Shown one piece after another: positions 8,153 through 16,509 of a DNA stretch of 64,000 bases. Each line of letters opens with the position of its first letter. Position 1 is the stretch's first letter. The notes under the pieces are model-generated. The model made no database searches and had not been told where the DNA came from. It worked only from the letters and a program-made list of their open reading frames with translations. Made by a program: the position numbers and the translations under genes. The stretch is from Streptomyces globisporus (GTDB lineage Bacteria; Actinomycetota; Actinomycetes; Streptomycetales; Streptomycetaceae): assembly GCA_014649555.1 (NCBI GenBank), contig BMTG01000012.1, forward strand, positions 186,001 through 250,000, read 5' to 3'.

Positions 8153-9007
8153 GTGAATCGCTCCGATCTCCCCGCCAAGGCCCCCTCGCTCGCGGCCGGC
8201 ATGGCCGCCACCGATCACAGCCCGGCCGACCAGCTCGTCCAGACCCGCCACCGTGCCACGCTCGTGGCGGGCTGGGACATCGCGCCCGGCTCGGCCGTCC
8301 TGGAACTGGGCTGCGGTCAGGGGGACATGACCGCCGTCCTCGCGGAGGCGGTCGGGCCCGAGGGGCGCGTGGTGGCCATCGATGTGGCCGACCCCTCCTA
8401 CGGCTCACCGGTCACGCTCGGGGAATCGGCGGACCGGCTCGCGGCGGGCCCTCTCGGCCCCCGCATCGACTTCCGTTTCGGCACCGACGTCCTCGACCCG
8501 TCCGTCGACTTCCCCGTCGGCTCTTTCGACCATGTGGTGCTCGCGCACTGCTCCTGGTACTTCGCCTCGCTCGGGCAGCTGCGGGACACCCTGGCCCGGG
8601 TACGCCGGTGGGCGGGCCGGCTGTGGTTCACCGAGTGGGACGTGACGCCCACGTCCGGCGACCAGTTGGCCCACCTCCTCGCCGTGCTGATCCAGGGGCA
8701 GATCGAGGCCGCCGGATCGCGCGGCCAGGGCAATGTGCGCACGCCCTTCTCCCGTGAGGAACTGCTGCGGCTCCTGCCCGAGACCGGCTGGGCGGCCGAG
8801 GGAAGCAAGCCGGTCGACACCGAAGGTCTTCAGGACGGCGACTGGGAAGTGGCCGCCTGTCTCGGCCTGGTGGGAACGGAGGAGCATCTGGCGTCGCTGC
8901 CCGAGCCGGTGCGCCGGCTCGTCCTCAGCCAGGCCGACGTCCTGCGGGCCGTTGCCGTGGAGCGCGGCAATCGCCCGCTCGCCGCGTACTCGGTCACCGC
9001 GCGCTGA
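8153..9007 (+). CDS. Class I SAM-dependent methyltransferase
   Basis: A 284-aa methyltransferase of unknown substrate. The SAM-binding motif I VLELGCGQGDMT is near residue 45, followed by VVAIDVADP (acidic ribose-binding residue) and FDHVVLAHCSWYF as motif IV. The GTG at 8153 follows AAGGA; in-frame starts further upstream would add a poorly conserved, Pro-rich stretch. It stands alone, 132 bp after the chelatase. The target may be a small molecule or protein; nothing nearby identifies it. Confidence 0.85.
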   Translation: MNRSDLPAKAPSLAAGMAATDHSPADQLVQTRHRATLVAGWDIAPGSAVLELGCGQGDMTAVLAEAVGPEGRVVAIDVADPSYGSPVTLGESADRLAAGPLGPRIDFRFGTDVLDPSVDFPVGSFDHVVLAHCSWYFASLGQLRDTLARVRRWAGRLWFTEWDVTPTSGDQLAHLLAVLIQGQIEAAGSRGQGNVRTPFSREELLRLLPETGWAAEGSKPVDTEGLQDGDWEVAACLGLVGTEEHLASLPEPVRRLVLSQADVLRAVAVERGNRPLAAYSVTAR

Positions 9008-9026
9008 CGGACGTCTCGGCGGCGGC

Positions 9027-9665
9027 TCAGTCGTAGGACAGCCCGCCGGACCGCGCCCGCTTGAGTTCGAAGAAGCCCGGGTGGTTCGCCAGGACCCGGA
9101 AGCTGTCGAAGAGTTCGGCCGCCTCCTCGCCGCGCGGGATCGCGTTCAGGACCGGGCCGAACCAGACCGTGCCGTCGACGTGGATCGTCGGCGTTCCCAC
9201 GTACGCGTCCTGCTCCGGGTCCTTGCCCCCGTCGTGGCGGCGGGCGACCTCGGTGTCGTACGCCGTGGAGTGGGCCGCTTCCGCCAGGGCTGCGGGCAGG
9301 TCCAGTTCGGCCAGGGAGGCGGCGATCACCGCGTCGAAGTCCTCCTCCTTGTGCTGGTGGATGCGGGTGCCGAGCGCGGTGTAGAGGTCACGCAGGACGC
9401 CGTCACCGTGGGCGGCCGCAGCGGCGACGGCCACCCGGACCGGGCCGATCGACTTGTCGACGAGCTCGCGGTACCGGTCGGGCAGTTCGTTGCCCTCGTT
9501 GTGCAGGTAGAGGCTCATGGGGAGGAAGCGCAGCTCGATGTCCCGGTGCCGCTCCACCTCCAGCATCCAGCGGGAGGTGATCCACGCGAACGGGCAGGCG
9601 GGGTCGAAGAGGAAGTCGACGGTGGTGCGGGCGGCGGGCCCGGTCGTGGGGTGCAGTGTGCTCAT
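9027..9665 (-). CDS. Mycothiol-type nitroreductase/DsbA-family oxidoreductase (Rv2466c-like)
   Basis: A 212-aa thioredoxin-fold protein of the Rv2466c family, known in mycobacteria as a mycothiol-dependent nitroreductase. The N-terminus reads VDFLFDPACPFAWITSRWMLEVE in pieces typical of the family. The active site is C24-P-F-A27, so the resolving Cys of the CPWC motif is replaced by Ala, implying a monothiol mechanism with mycothiol. The start at 9665 follows sequence homologous to the family N-terminus; longer frames add non-conserved residues. Confidence 0.85.
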   Translation of the reverse strand: MSTLHPTTGPAARTTVDFLFDPACPFAWITSRWMLEVERHRDIELRFLPMSLYLHNEGNELPDRYRELVDKSIGPVRVAVAAAAAHGDGVLRDLYTALGTRIHQHKEEDFDAVIAASLAELDLPAALAEAAHSTAYDTEVARRHDGGKDPEQDAYVGTPTIHVDGTVWFGPVLNAIPRGEEAAELFDSFRVLANHPGFFELKRARSGGLSYD

Positions 9666-9868
9666 GCGCCTCAGCCTAGGCAGCGAGTGGCGTGGACTCC
9701 CGGGCCAATCCGACGCTGATGCGGTGGGCCATTCCGTGCGCCGTCCGGGGCGCCGAACGGCCGAACAGGCGCCGTTGACGGGCAACGGGCCGCATGTCAG
9801 CGTCGGTTCGCGCGGAGCGACCGCGCGCGGTCCCGCCGGCAGGGCGGGCGACCGGGAGGGGAACCATC

Positions 9869-10345
9869 ATGGGAAGACGCAGGTCCACGACGATCACGGC
9901 ATTAGCGCTCTCGCTCTCCGGGGCGATGCTCACCGCCGGGGCGGCCGCACCGGCCCTGGCCGTCGGCAGCGGGCATACAGGCACACCGCCGGCCGCCGAG
10001 GCGTTCCGGCTCCAGGCCGATCCGACGCCCGAGGAGCAGGAACACCTGAGGGAGATCGCGGGCGCCATCTGGACGCCCCAACTGGCCGCCGGCTGGAACA
10101 TGAACGCCGAGGTCGCCGACGTACTCTCGCAGGCCACCGAGCGCATCCTGCAGTGCTCCGAGGCGTTCGCGCTGGTGCCCCGGCCGCCGGGCTTCGTCCC
10201 CGGCCTCGGCTATCTCGTCCAGTACTGGAAGAACCTGCGCGACTACTTCCTGGTCGTGAAGGACAACCGCACCTACCGCGCGTGCGTGGTCTCCACCGCC
10301 GCCTACTACCGCTCCATCATCGAGATGGCGTCCGCGGGCATCTGA
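9869..10345 (+). CDS. Small secreted protein of unknown function
   Basis: A 158-aa protein with a clear Sec signal peptide: MGRRRST, a hydrophobic core LALSLSGAMLTAGAAA, and a likely cleavage after ALA near residue 30. The mature part (about 128 aa) is moderately hydrophilic with two or three Cys and aromatic motifs such as LGYLVQYWKNLRDYF. I recognise no domain. The ATG has GGGAGGGG eight bases upstream. It is convergent with the siderophore ATPase gene, separated by a strong hairpin. Confidence 0.75.
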   Translation: MGRRRSTTITALALSLSGAMLTAGAAAPALAVGSGHTGTPPAAEAFRLQADPTPEEQEHLREIAGAIWTPQLAAGWNMNAEVADVLSQATERILQCSEAFALVPRPPGFVPGLGYLVQYWKNLRDYFLVVKDNRTYRACVVSTAAYYRSIIEMASAGI

Positions 10346-10358
10346 GTCCGGGCAGGGG

Positions 10359-10394
10359 CGGGCCGCCGTACAGCCGCGTACGTGCGGCGGCCCG
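10359..10394. terminator. Bidirectional hairpin between convergent genes
   Basis: A perfect 10-bp inverted repeat, CGGGCCGCCG / CGGCGGCCCG (10359-10368 and 10385-10394), has a 16-base loop. It sits exactly between the stops of the secreted-protein gene (+) and the siderophore ATPase gene (-), so it can serve both. No T-tract follows, which is usual for Streptomyces terminators. Confidence 0.7.
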
Positions 10395-11234
10395 TCAGCC
10401 GAGGGTCCTGGCCGGCTCCTCGGGCTCCGGCTCCGGGGTGTGGTGGCGGCCGACCGGGATCACCAGCGGGGTGCGGCTGACCGGGTCCGTGGTCACCTGG
10501 CAGCGCAGGCCGAAGACGTCCTCGACCGTCTCGGCGGTGATCACGTCGGCGGGGGCGCCCTCGGCGACGATGTCGCCCTTCTTCATCGCGATGACGTGGT
10601 CCGCGTACCGGCAGGCCTGGTTGAGGTCGTGCAGGACCATGACGATCGTGCGTCCCTCGCGCCGGTTCAGGTCGACGACCAGGTCCAGCACGTCGATCTG
10701 GTGGGCGAGGTCGAGATACGTCGTCGGCTCGTCGAGGAGGAGGACCGGGGTGCCCTGGGCGACGGCCATCGCGATCCAGGCGCGCTGGCGCTGACCGCCG
10801 GAGAGTTCGTCGACGGCACGGTCGGCGAGGTCGGTGGTGCCGGTGGCGGCGAGCGCGTCGTGCACCGCCTGCTCGTCCGCCTTGGTCCACTGCCGCCACC
10901 ACGTCTGGTGCGGGGAGCGGCCCCGGTTGACCAGGTCGATGACGGTGAGGCCGTCGGGGGCGACCGGCGACTGCGGGAGGATGCCGAGCCGCTGGGCCAG
11001 CTCCCGGGTGGGGATGGAGTGCAGGGCCCGTCCGTCCAGGCTGACCGCGCCGTCGCGCGGGGCGAGCAGCCGGGCCAGGGCGCGCAGCAGGGTCGACTTG
11101 CCGCAGGCGTTGGCGCCGACGATGGCGGTGATCCGGCCCGGCGGCACGGCCAGGTCGAGGCCGCTGACGACGGCTCGGTCGTCGTAGCCCAGGTGCAGGC
11201 CCTCGGCCCGCAGGTCGGGTTCGGCGGTGGACAT
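10395..11234 (-). CDS. Siderophore ABC transporter ATP-binding protein
   Basis: A FepC/FecE-type ATPase of 279 aa that powers uptake of ferric siderophore. Walker A is GANACGKST, the signature LSGGQRQRAWIAMA, Walker B LLLLDEPTTYLD and the H-loop VLHDLNQACRYADH, all typical of the iron-chelate importer subgroup. It is the last gene of the iron block, three bases downstream of the second permease gene. The Pro/Glu-rich C-terminal tail is variable in this family. Confidence 0.95.
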   Translation of the reverse strand: MSTAEPDLRAEGLHLGYDDRAVVSGLDLAVPPGRITAIVGANACGKSTLLRALARLLAPRDGAVSLDGRALHSIPTRELAQRLGILPQSPVAPDGLTVIDLVNRGRSPHQTWWRQWTKADEQAVHDALAATGTTDLADRAVDELSGGQRQRAWIAMAVAQGTPVLLLDEPTTYLDLAHQIDVLDLVVDLNRREGRTIVMVLHDLNQACRYADHVIAMKKGDIVAEGAPADVITAETVEDVFGLRCQVTTDPVSRTPLVIPVGRHHTPEPEPEEPARTLG

Positions 11235-11237
11235 CGG

Positions 11238-12389
11238 TCAGCCTCCTGAGCCCGCGCGGTTGACGCGGATGAGCAGCCAGAGCAGCACCGGGGCGCCGAG
11301 CACTCCGGTGACGATCCCGACGGGCAGTTCGGTGCCGGGGATCAGTTCGCGTGCGAGGACGTCGGACGCGAGGACGACGAGGGCGCCGGTGAGTCCGGCG
11401 GCGAGCGGCGGCGGCCAGGCGGTGCGGCACAGCCGCTGGGCGATCTGCGGGGCGGCGAGCGCCACGAACGCCACGGGTCCGGCCGCCGCGGTGGCGAAGG
11501 CGACCAGACCGACACCGGTGAGCAGGACGGTGAGCCGGACGGTCTGGACGCGGGTGCCGAGCCCCTTGGCCACGTCGTCGCCGAGTTGCAGCGTACGCAT
11601 GAGGCGGCCGATGAGCAGGGCGGTGGGGACCAGGACGACAAGGGCGTACGCGAGGGGCTCGGCCTGTTGCCAGTCACGGCCGTTGAGGTTGCCGACGAGC
11701 CAGCCGAGGGCGGCCTGGGCCTGGAAGCGGCCGCCCCGGGCGAGCAGGTAGTCGGTGGCGCTGAGGCAGATCCAGGAGACGCCGATGCCGACGAGGATGA
11801 TGCGGTAGCCGGTGGTGCCGCGCCGCCAGGCGAGCCCGTAGACGATCAGGGCGCTGGCGAGGGCCCCGAAGAGGCCGAGCGCCTGGGTGCCGAGGCCGAA
11901 GTCCCAGCCGAGCACGATGCCCGCGACGACGGCCGTCCCGGCGCCCTGGGTGAGGCCGATCATGTCGGGGCTGGCCAGGGGGTTACGGGTCATCGTCTGG
12001 AGGAGCGCGCCGGACATGCCGAACGCGATGCCCGCGAGCAGGCCCGTCATGGCGCGGGGCAGCCGCAGTTCCTGCACGACGAGGAGGGTGCCCGCGTCGC
12101 CGGAACCGGTGAGCGCGCGGGCGACGTCGGCGAGCGGGATCCCGTACTCGCCGATGGAGACGTGCCAGCACAGCGCCGCGAACACGGCGACGGCGAGCCC
12201 CGCGGTGACGGCGAGCTGACGGGGGCGCAGGGTGCCGGAGAGCGGCGGGAAGGCGAGGCGGAAGGGGCGGGCTGCGGCCTTCGGGAGCGGGCCGGAACTG
12301 GTCTTCCCGGGCGCGGTGTCGGTGGTTCCGGTGAGCCCGGTGTTCCCGTCGGGCCCGGTGGTCTTCGTGAGCGGGGTGTCCGGTGTCAT
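11238..12389 (-). CDS. FecCD-family siderophore permease
   Basis: An integral-membrane permease of 383 aa with about ten membrane helices after a 60-residue hydrophilic, Thr/Pro-rich N-terminal extension. Family landmarks are RLPRAMTGLLAGIAFGMSGALLQTMTRNPLASPDMIGL and GPVAFVALAAPQIAQRL (given in parts). The ATG at 12389 lies two bases after the stop of the partner permease; the frame is open further upstream but only as a shadow of that gene. It forms the heterodimeric channel with the 12392-13417 product. Confidence 0.93.
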   Translation of the reverse strand: MTPDTPLTKTTGPDGNTGLTGTTDTAPGKTSSGPLPKAAARPFRLAFPPLSGTLRPRQLAVTAGLAVAVFAALCWHVSIGEYGIPLADVARALTGSGDAGTLLVVQELRLPRAMTGLLAGIAFGMSGALLQTMTRNPLASPDMIGLTQGAGTAVVAGIVLGWDFGLGTQALGLFGALASALIVYGLAWRRGTTGYRIILVGIGVSWICLSATDYLLARGGRFQAQAALGWLVGNLNGRDWQQAEPLAYALVVLVPTALLIGRLMRTLQLGDDVAKGLGTRVQTVRLTVLLTGVGLVAFATAAAGPVAFVALAAPQIAQRLCRTAWPPPLAAGLTGALVVLASDVLARELIPGTELPVGIVTGVLGAPVLLWLLIRVNRAGSGG

Positions 12390-12391
12390 GG

Positions 12392-13417
12392 TCAGATCTC
12401 CGCGAGGCGACGTCGGCGGACCAGGGCGATGAAGAACGGTCCGCCGATGAAGGCGACGATGATCCCGGCCTGTACCTCGACGGGCCGGGCGATCACCCGG
12501 CCGAGGATGTCCGCGCCGAGCAGCAGCCCCGCGGCGAGCGCGGCCGAGAGCGGCAGCAGCCAGCGGTGGTCGGGGCCGAGTCCGGCGTACTGGGCGAGGA
12601 CCCGGGCGACGTGCGGGACGACCAGGCCGATGAAGACGACGGGCCCGATCACCGCGACGGCCGCCCCGGTGAGCAGCGTGACGGCGACGACGCCCTGGAG
12701 GCGGACGAGGCCGAGCTTGCGGCCGAGGGACGCGGCCACGTCGTCGCCGAGGGCGAGGCTGTTGAGGGCGGGGGCGCTCGCCAGGGCGAGGAGGGCGCCG
12801 AGCCCGAGGAAGGGCAGGATCCGCAGCACGGTGGAGGCGTCCTGGTCGGCGAGCGAGCCGGCCGACCAGAACCGGAAGCGGTCCAGCGCGGCCGGGTCGG
12901 TGAGGACGACGGCGCTGGTCAGCGAGGACAGCACGGCGGTGACGGCGACTCCGGCGAGGGCCAGCTTCACCGGGGTCGACCCCGAACGCCCCATCCGCCC
13001 GAGGAGGTAGACGACGACGCTGGCCGCCATCGCCCCGGCGAAGGCGAACCAGATGTAGCCGAACAGCGAGCCGATCCCGGCCACGCCGGCGGCGATCACG
13101 ATGGCGAACGCGGCCCCGGCGCTGACGCCGAGGATGCCGGGGTCGGCCAGCGGGTTGCGGGTCAGCGCCTGCATCACGCAGCCGGATAGGCCGAGCGCAG
13201 CTCCGGCGGCCAGGCCCAGCGCCGTACGCGGGATGCGTACGGACCAGATGACGTCCTCGATCCGGGGGCCGGTCGGCTGTCCCGTCAGGGCGTTGATCAC
13301 GTCGCCGGGCGGGATGCTGAGCGCCCCGAGCCCGATCGAGAGCAGGCAGAGCACGGCCAGCAGCGCGGCGAGCGCCGCCACGAGCAGGGCGGGGCGCCAT
13401 CGGGCGGGGCGGGTCAC
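12392..13417 (-). CDS. FecCD-family siderophore permease
   Basis: The 341-aa partner permease. It shows the FecCD signature RIPRTALGLAAGAALGLSG followed by MQALTRNPLADPGILGVSAGAA, about ten membrane helices, and the cytoplasmic GPVVFIGLVVPHVAR segment that contacts the ATPase. It starts with GTG or ATG equivalent at 13417 and is the first gene after the hairpin that follows the binding-protein gene, so its expression is likely partly uncoupled from that gene. Confidence 0.93.
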   Translation of the reverse strand: MTRPARWRPALLVAALAALLAVLCLLSIGLGALSIPPGDVINALTGQPTGPRIEDVIWSVRIPRTALGLAAGAALGLSGCVMQALTRNPLADPGILGVSAGAAFAIVIAAGVAGIGSLFGYIWFAFAGAMAASVVVYLLGRMGRSGSTPVKLALAGVAVTAVLSSLTSAVVLTDPAALDRFRFWSAGSLADQDASTVLRILPFLGLGALLALASAPALNSLALGDDVAASLGRKLGLVRLQGVVAVTLLTGAAVAVIGPVVFIGLVVPHVARVLAQYAGLGPDHRWLLPLSAALAAGLLLGADILGRVIARPVEVQAGIIVAFIGGPFFIALVRRRRLAEI

Positions 13418-13459
13418 GGGGCTGGCTCCACGGTCCGGTTCCTCACGGGAGGGATGGAT

Positions 13460-13487
13460 GGGCCGCCCCGCAGACGCGGGGCGGCCC
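13460..13487 (-). terminator. Strong hairpin after the siderophore-binding gene
   Basis: A perfect 12-bp stem, GGGCCGCCCCGC / GCGGGGCGGCCC, has a four-base AGAC loop. It starts 15 bases after the stop of the binding-lipoprotein gene (13502) and about 40 bases before the permease start. This is a textbook stable hairpin and probably a partial terminator that gives more binding protein than permease from the same transcript. Confidence 0.8.
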
Positions 13488-13501
13488 GGAAGGGGAAGGC
13501 G

Positions 13502-14560
13502 TCAGGACGCGGGGTGGACGACCTTCGTGTCGGTCTTGCCGTCGACGGCGGCCGACAGCATGGGGACCAGGCGGTCGACGGTGTACGGGATGCTCAGCGG
13601 GGTCACGAAGGAGATGGCGCTGCCGAAGTGGCTGCTCTCCTTGATCATGACCTCGCGGCCCTCCTTGACCGCGTCGAGCTTGCCGTACAGCGGGTCGGCG
13701 TGGAGCTTCTTGGCGTCCTTGGCCGGGTCGGTGACGATCCAGGCGACGGCGTCCGTGTCGAGGAGGTCGGTGCGCTCCTTGCTGATGTTGGCGCCGAATG
13801 CCTCACCGACGACCTTGTCGAGGCCCGTCGGGAGCTGGAAGCCGAGGCCGGTCAGCACGCGCGAGCGGTTGTCCTGCGGGCCGTAGACGTACATGCCCTC
13901 GTACGGCGTCGCCATGACCGCGGTCCTGCCCTTGAACTCGGGGTGCGCGGCCGCGGCGTCGGCGATGTGCTTCTCGGTCTTGGCGACGAGCGCCTTCGCC
14001 TCGTCGCTCTTGCCCAGGGCCTTGCCGACCTGCGTGGTCTGGTCCTGCCAGGAGATGCCCCAGTCCGCGCCGTCCTTCGGCTGGGCGACGACCGGCGCGA
14101 TCTTGGAGAGGGTGCGGTACTGGTCCTTGGTGAGGCCCGAGTACAGCGCGAGGATCAGGTCGGGGCGGAGCGAGGCGATCTTCTCGACCTGCGGGCCGGT
14201 GCCGTCGTCCTGCAGGACGGTGGGGCGCGCCTTGTCGCCGAGCGCCTTCTCGGCCCACGGGCCGATGGCACCCTTGAACTCGCCGAACCACTCGGTCGTG
14301 CCGACGGGCACCTTGCCGAGGGCGAGGACGGCGTCCTGGTCGGAGAGGCCGACGGTGACGATGCGCTGCGGGTCCTTCTTGACGGTGGTGGTGCCGTACT
14401 TGTGGTCGAGCGTGACCGGGAAGGCCCCCTTCGGAGCGCTGTCGCCGGACGGCGCGGCCTGGTCGTCGCTCTCGCCGGACCCGCAGGCGGCGGCTCCGAA
14501 CAGCAGCAGGGCGGACGCGGCCACGGCGGTGAGCCGGGTGCGCTGGATCATGCGGAACAT
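13502..14560 (-). CDS. Iron-siderophore-binding lipoprotein
   Basis: A FepB/FhuD-type class III binding protein of 352 aa, anchored outside the membrane. The lipobox is AAAC with Cys26 after the hydrophobic ALLLFGAAA. The mature protein shows the periplasmic-binding pattern RIVTVGLSDQDAVLALG, RPDLILALYSGL and WIVTDPAKDAKKL. The ATG at 14560 follows GAAGGAA; an ATG three codons inside is possible. Its neighbours identify it as the receptor of the iron importer; the particular siderophore cannot be told. Confidence 0.93.
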   Translation of the reverse strand: MFRMIQRTRLTAVAASALLLFGAAACGSGESDDQAAPSGDSAPKGAFPVTLDHKYGTTTVKKDPQRIVTVGLSDQDAVLALGKVPVGTTEWFGEFKGAIGPWAEKALGDKARPTVLQDDGTGPQVEKIASLRPDLILALYSGLTKDQYRTLSKIAPVVAQPKDGADWGISWQDQTTQVGKALGKSDEAKALVAKTEKHIADAAAAHPEFKGRTAVMATPYEGMYVYGPQDNRSRVLTGLGFQLPTGLDKVVGEAFGANISKERTDLLDTDAVAWIVTDPAKDAKKLHADPLYGKLDAVKEGREVMIKESSHFGSAISFVTPLSIPYTVDRLVPMLSAAVDGKTDTKVVHPAS

Positions 14561-14625
14561 GACGGATTCCTTCGGGGGCGTCGGCATTCGCCGGGGACGG
14601 AGCGAGGGGCGGGGGGTGCGTGGGG

Positions 14626-16509
14626 TCAGGGGTGCGGTGCGGCGGTGCGGCTGCCGGACCAGGCGCGCCACAGCGCGGCGTACGGGCCGTCCGCGTCGCG
14701 CAGTTCGTCGTGCGGGCCGCTCTCGACGACGCGGCCGGCCTCCAGCACGACGACCCGGTCGGCGGCGACGGCCTGGGTGAGGCGGTGGGCGACGACCAGG
14801 GCGGTGCGGCCGTCGAGGGCGGCCTCGGCGGAGCGTTCGAGGACCCGGGCGCCCGCGCTGCCCGCCTCGGCGGTCGCCTCGTCGAGGACGGCCAGGGCGG
14901 GGTCGGCCAGGACGAGCCGGGCGAGGGCGAGTTGCTGGGCGCGGGCGGGGTCGAGGCGGTGGCCGCCCTCGCCGACGACGGTGGCGAGCCCGTCCGGGAG
15001 GGCTTCGGCCCAGTCGAGGGCGTGCACCGTGGCGAGGGCCGCGCGCAGGTCGGCGTCGGTGGCTTCGGGGCGGGCGAGCCGGAGGTCTTCGGCGAGGGTG
15101 CCGGTGAAGACGTGGACCTCCTGGGTGACCAGCACGACCGGGTGTTCACCCGCGCTCGCAGATGCGGAGCCCGCGCCCCCCGGTGCGGTGACCGTGCCCG
15201 CGGTGGGCTGCTGGACGCCCGCGACGATCCGGGCGAGGGTCGATTTGCCGGCCCCGCTGGTCCCGACGAGCGCGACGTGTTCGCCGGGCTCCAGGGTGAG
15301 GGAGACCTCGTGCAGGACGGGGCGGCCGGGTCCGTAGGCGTGGCTGACGGCGTGCACGGTGACGGCGGCTTCCGAAGAAGCGATGCGCTGACGCGGTACG
15401 GAGGCGGGCGCGGCCTTTCCGGCCTCCGGCTTTCCGACCTCCGGCTTTCCGGCCGTCGGCTTCCCGGCCTCCGGCTTTCCGGCCTCCGGCTCCGGCTGCT
15501 CCGCGAGGTCGGTCACGCCGACCAGCCGGGCCAGGCCGGCCGCCGCCGACTGGGCGTCGTCGAGCAGTACGAGGGCGGCGTTGACGGGTCCGAAGAGGCT
15601 GTGGAAGTAGAGGGCGGCGGCCGTGGCCGTACCGATCGACACCGCGCCGTCGCGGACCAGCCAGAATCCGGCGATCAACACAGCGGCCAGGCCGATGTAC
15701 TCGGCGATGTGCAGCCGCCCGTAGAAACCCAGCACCAGGTTGACGCTGCGCATGGTGAAGTCGACGGCCTTGCGCGAGCGTCCGGCGCTGCGCTCGGTGT
15801 GCTGCTCCTCCAGCCGGTGGCCGCGTACGGTCACGGCGCCGCCGATGGTCTCCAGGAGCTGTTGCTGCTGGGCCCCGTTGGCGACCCGCTGGTCGGCGTA
15901 GAGGGTGAGGGCGCGGCGTACGTACCAGCGGGCGGTAAGCAGTTGGACAGGGACGGCGAGGAGCGCGGCGAGCAGGAACCGTACGTCGAGCAGCGCCAGC
16001 GCGCCGAGGGTGAGGAGGATCGCGAGGACGGAGCGGGCCATCTCGGGGAGCGCGGACCGGACGGCTTCGGCGACCCGGGCGACGTCGCCGGTGACGCGGG
16101 CGGTGAGGTCGCCGGCCCCGGCGCGTTCCAGCCGGTCGGCGGGGAGGTTCAGGGCGCGTTCGACGAACCGCTCGCGCAGCCGGGCCAGTACGGTCTCGCC
16201 GAGGCGGGCGATCCGGGTGAGCCCGAGCATGGTGGTGAGGCCCTGGACGACGGCGACCGCGACGAGGAGGACGACCGGGAGGGTCAGGTCCCCGGCGGGG
16301 CGGCCGTCGGCGACGATGTCGACGATCCGGCCCAGCAGCGGCTGGACGAGGAGGCCGACGACGGTGGCCCCGACCAGGATGCCGAGGCCGGTCAGGGCGA
16401 GGCCCCGGTCGGGGCGGATCAGCGTGCGCAGAGCGGCCCGGGTGCGGGCGGGGGTGGCGATGGGGAGCAGCTCGGCGCCGGTGTCCGGCGTGGGCGAGTC
16501 CGTGGTCAT
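14626..16509 (-). CDS. ABC transporter, membrane-ATPase fusion, subunit B (degenerate signature)
   Basis: A 627-aa half-transporter with an N-terminal six-helix exporter-type membrane domain (about 1-310) and a C-terminal ATPase. Walker A GTSGAGKST (about residue 415) and Walker B LAVLDEAT are intact, but the LSGGQ signature is replaced by LDPARAQQ (about 517). A linker near residues 340-365 is built of five-residue repeats (EAGKP, TAGKP, EVGKP). The ATG overlaps the stop of subunit A. Exporter-fold pairs beside siderophore receptors (YbtPQ, IrtAB) act in iron uptake; that role is inferred here. Confidence 0.92.
   Translation of the reverse strand: MTTDSPTPDTGAELLPIATPARTRAALRTLIRPDRGLALTGLGILVGATVVGLLVQPLLGRIVDIVADGRPAGDLTLPVVLLVAVAVVQGLTTMLGLTRIARLGETVLARLRERFVERALNLPADRLERAGAGDLTARVTGDVARVAEAVRSALPEMARSVLAILLTLGALALLDVRFLLAALLAVPVQLLTARWYVRRALTLYADQRVANGAQQQQLLETIGGAVTVRGHRLEEQHTERSAGRSRKAVDFTMRSVNLVLGFYGRLHIAEYIGLAAVLIAGFWLVRDGAVSIGTATAAALYFHSLFGPVNAALVLLDDAQSAAAGLARLVGVTDLAEQPEPEAGKPEAGKPTAGKPEVGKPEAGKAAPASVPRQRIASSEAAVTVHAVSHAYGPGRPVLHEVSLTLEPGEHVALVGTSGAGKSTLARIVAGVQQPTAGTVTAPGGAGSASASAGEHPVVLVTQEVHVFTGTLAEDLRLARPEATDADLRAALATVHALDWAEALPDGLATVVGEGGHRLDPARAQQLALARLVLADPALAVLDEATAEAGSAGARVLERSAEAALDGRTALVVAHRLTQAVAADRVVVLEAGRVVESGPHDELRDADGPYAALWRAWSGSRTAAPHP
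15413..15490 (-). repeat. 15-bp tandem repeats encoding a (E/T)(A/V)GKP linker
   Basis: About five imperfect copies of a 15-base unit (forward-strand form CCGGCCTCCGGCTTT) encode consecutive AGKP-type pentapeptides between the membrane and ATPase domains of subunit B. The unit is a multiple of three, so copy number can change without frameshift. It looks like a slippage-expanded flexible, Lys/Pro-rich linker. Confidence 0.8.

Noticed and set aside
8382-8645. Short alternative plus-strand frame inside the methyltransferase gene
   Set aside because: It overlaps SAM-binding motifs in another frame and is Arg/Ser-rich, with no domain.
9008-9026. Possible terminator between the methyltransferase and nitroreductase genes
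   Set aside because: The 19-bp gap holds no inverted repeat of useful length.
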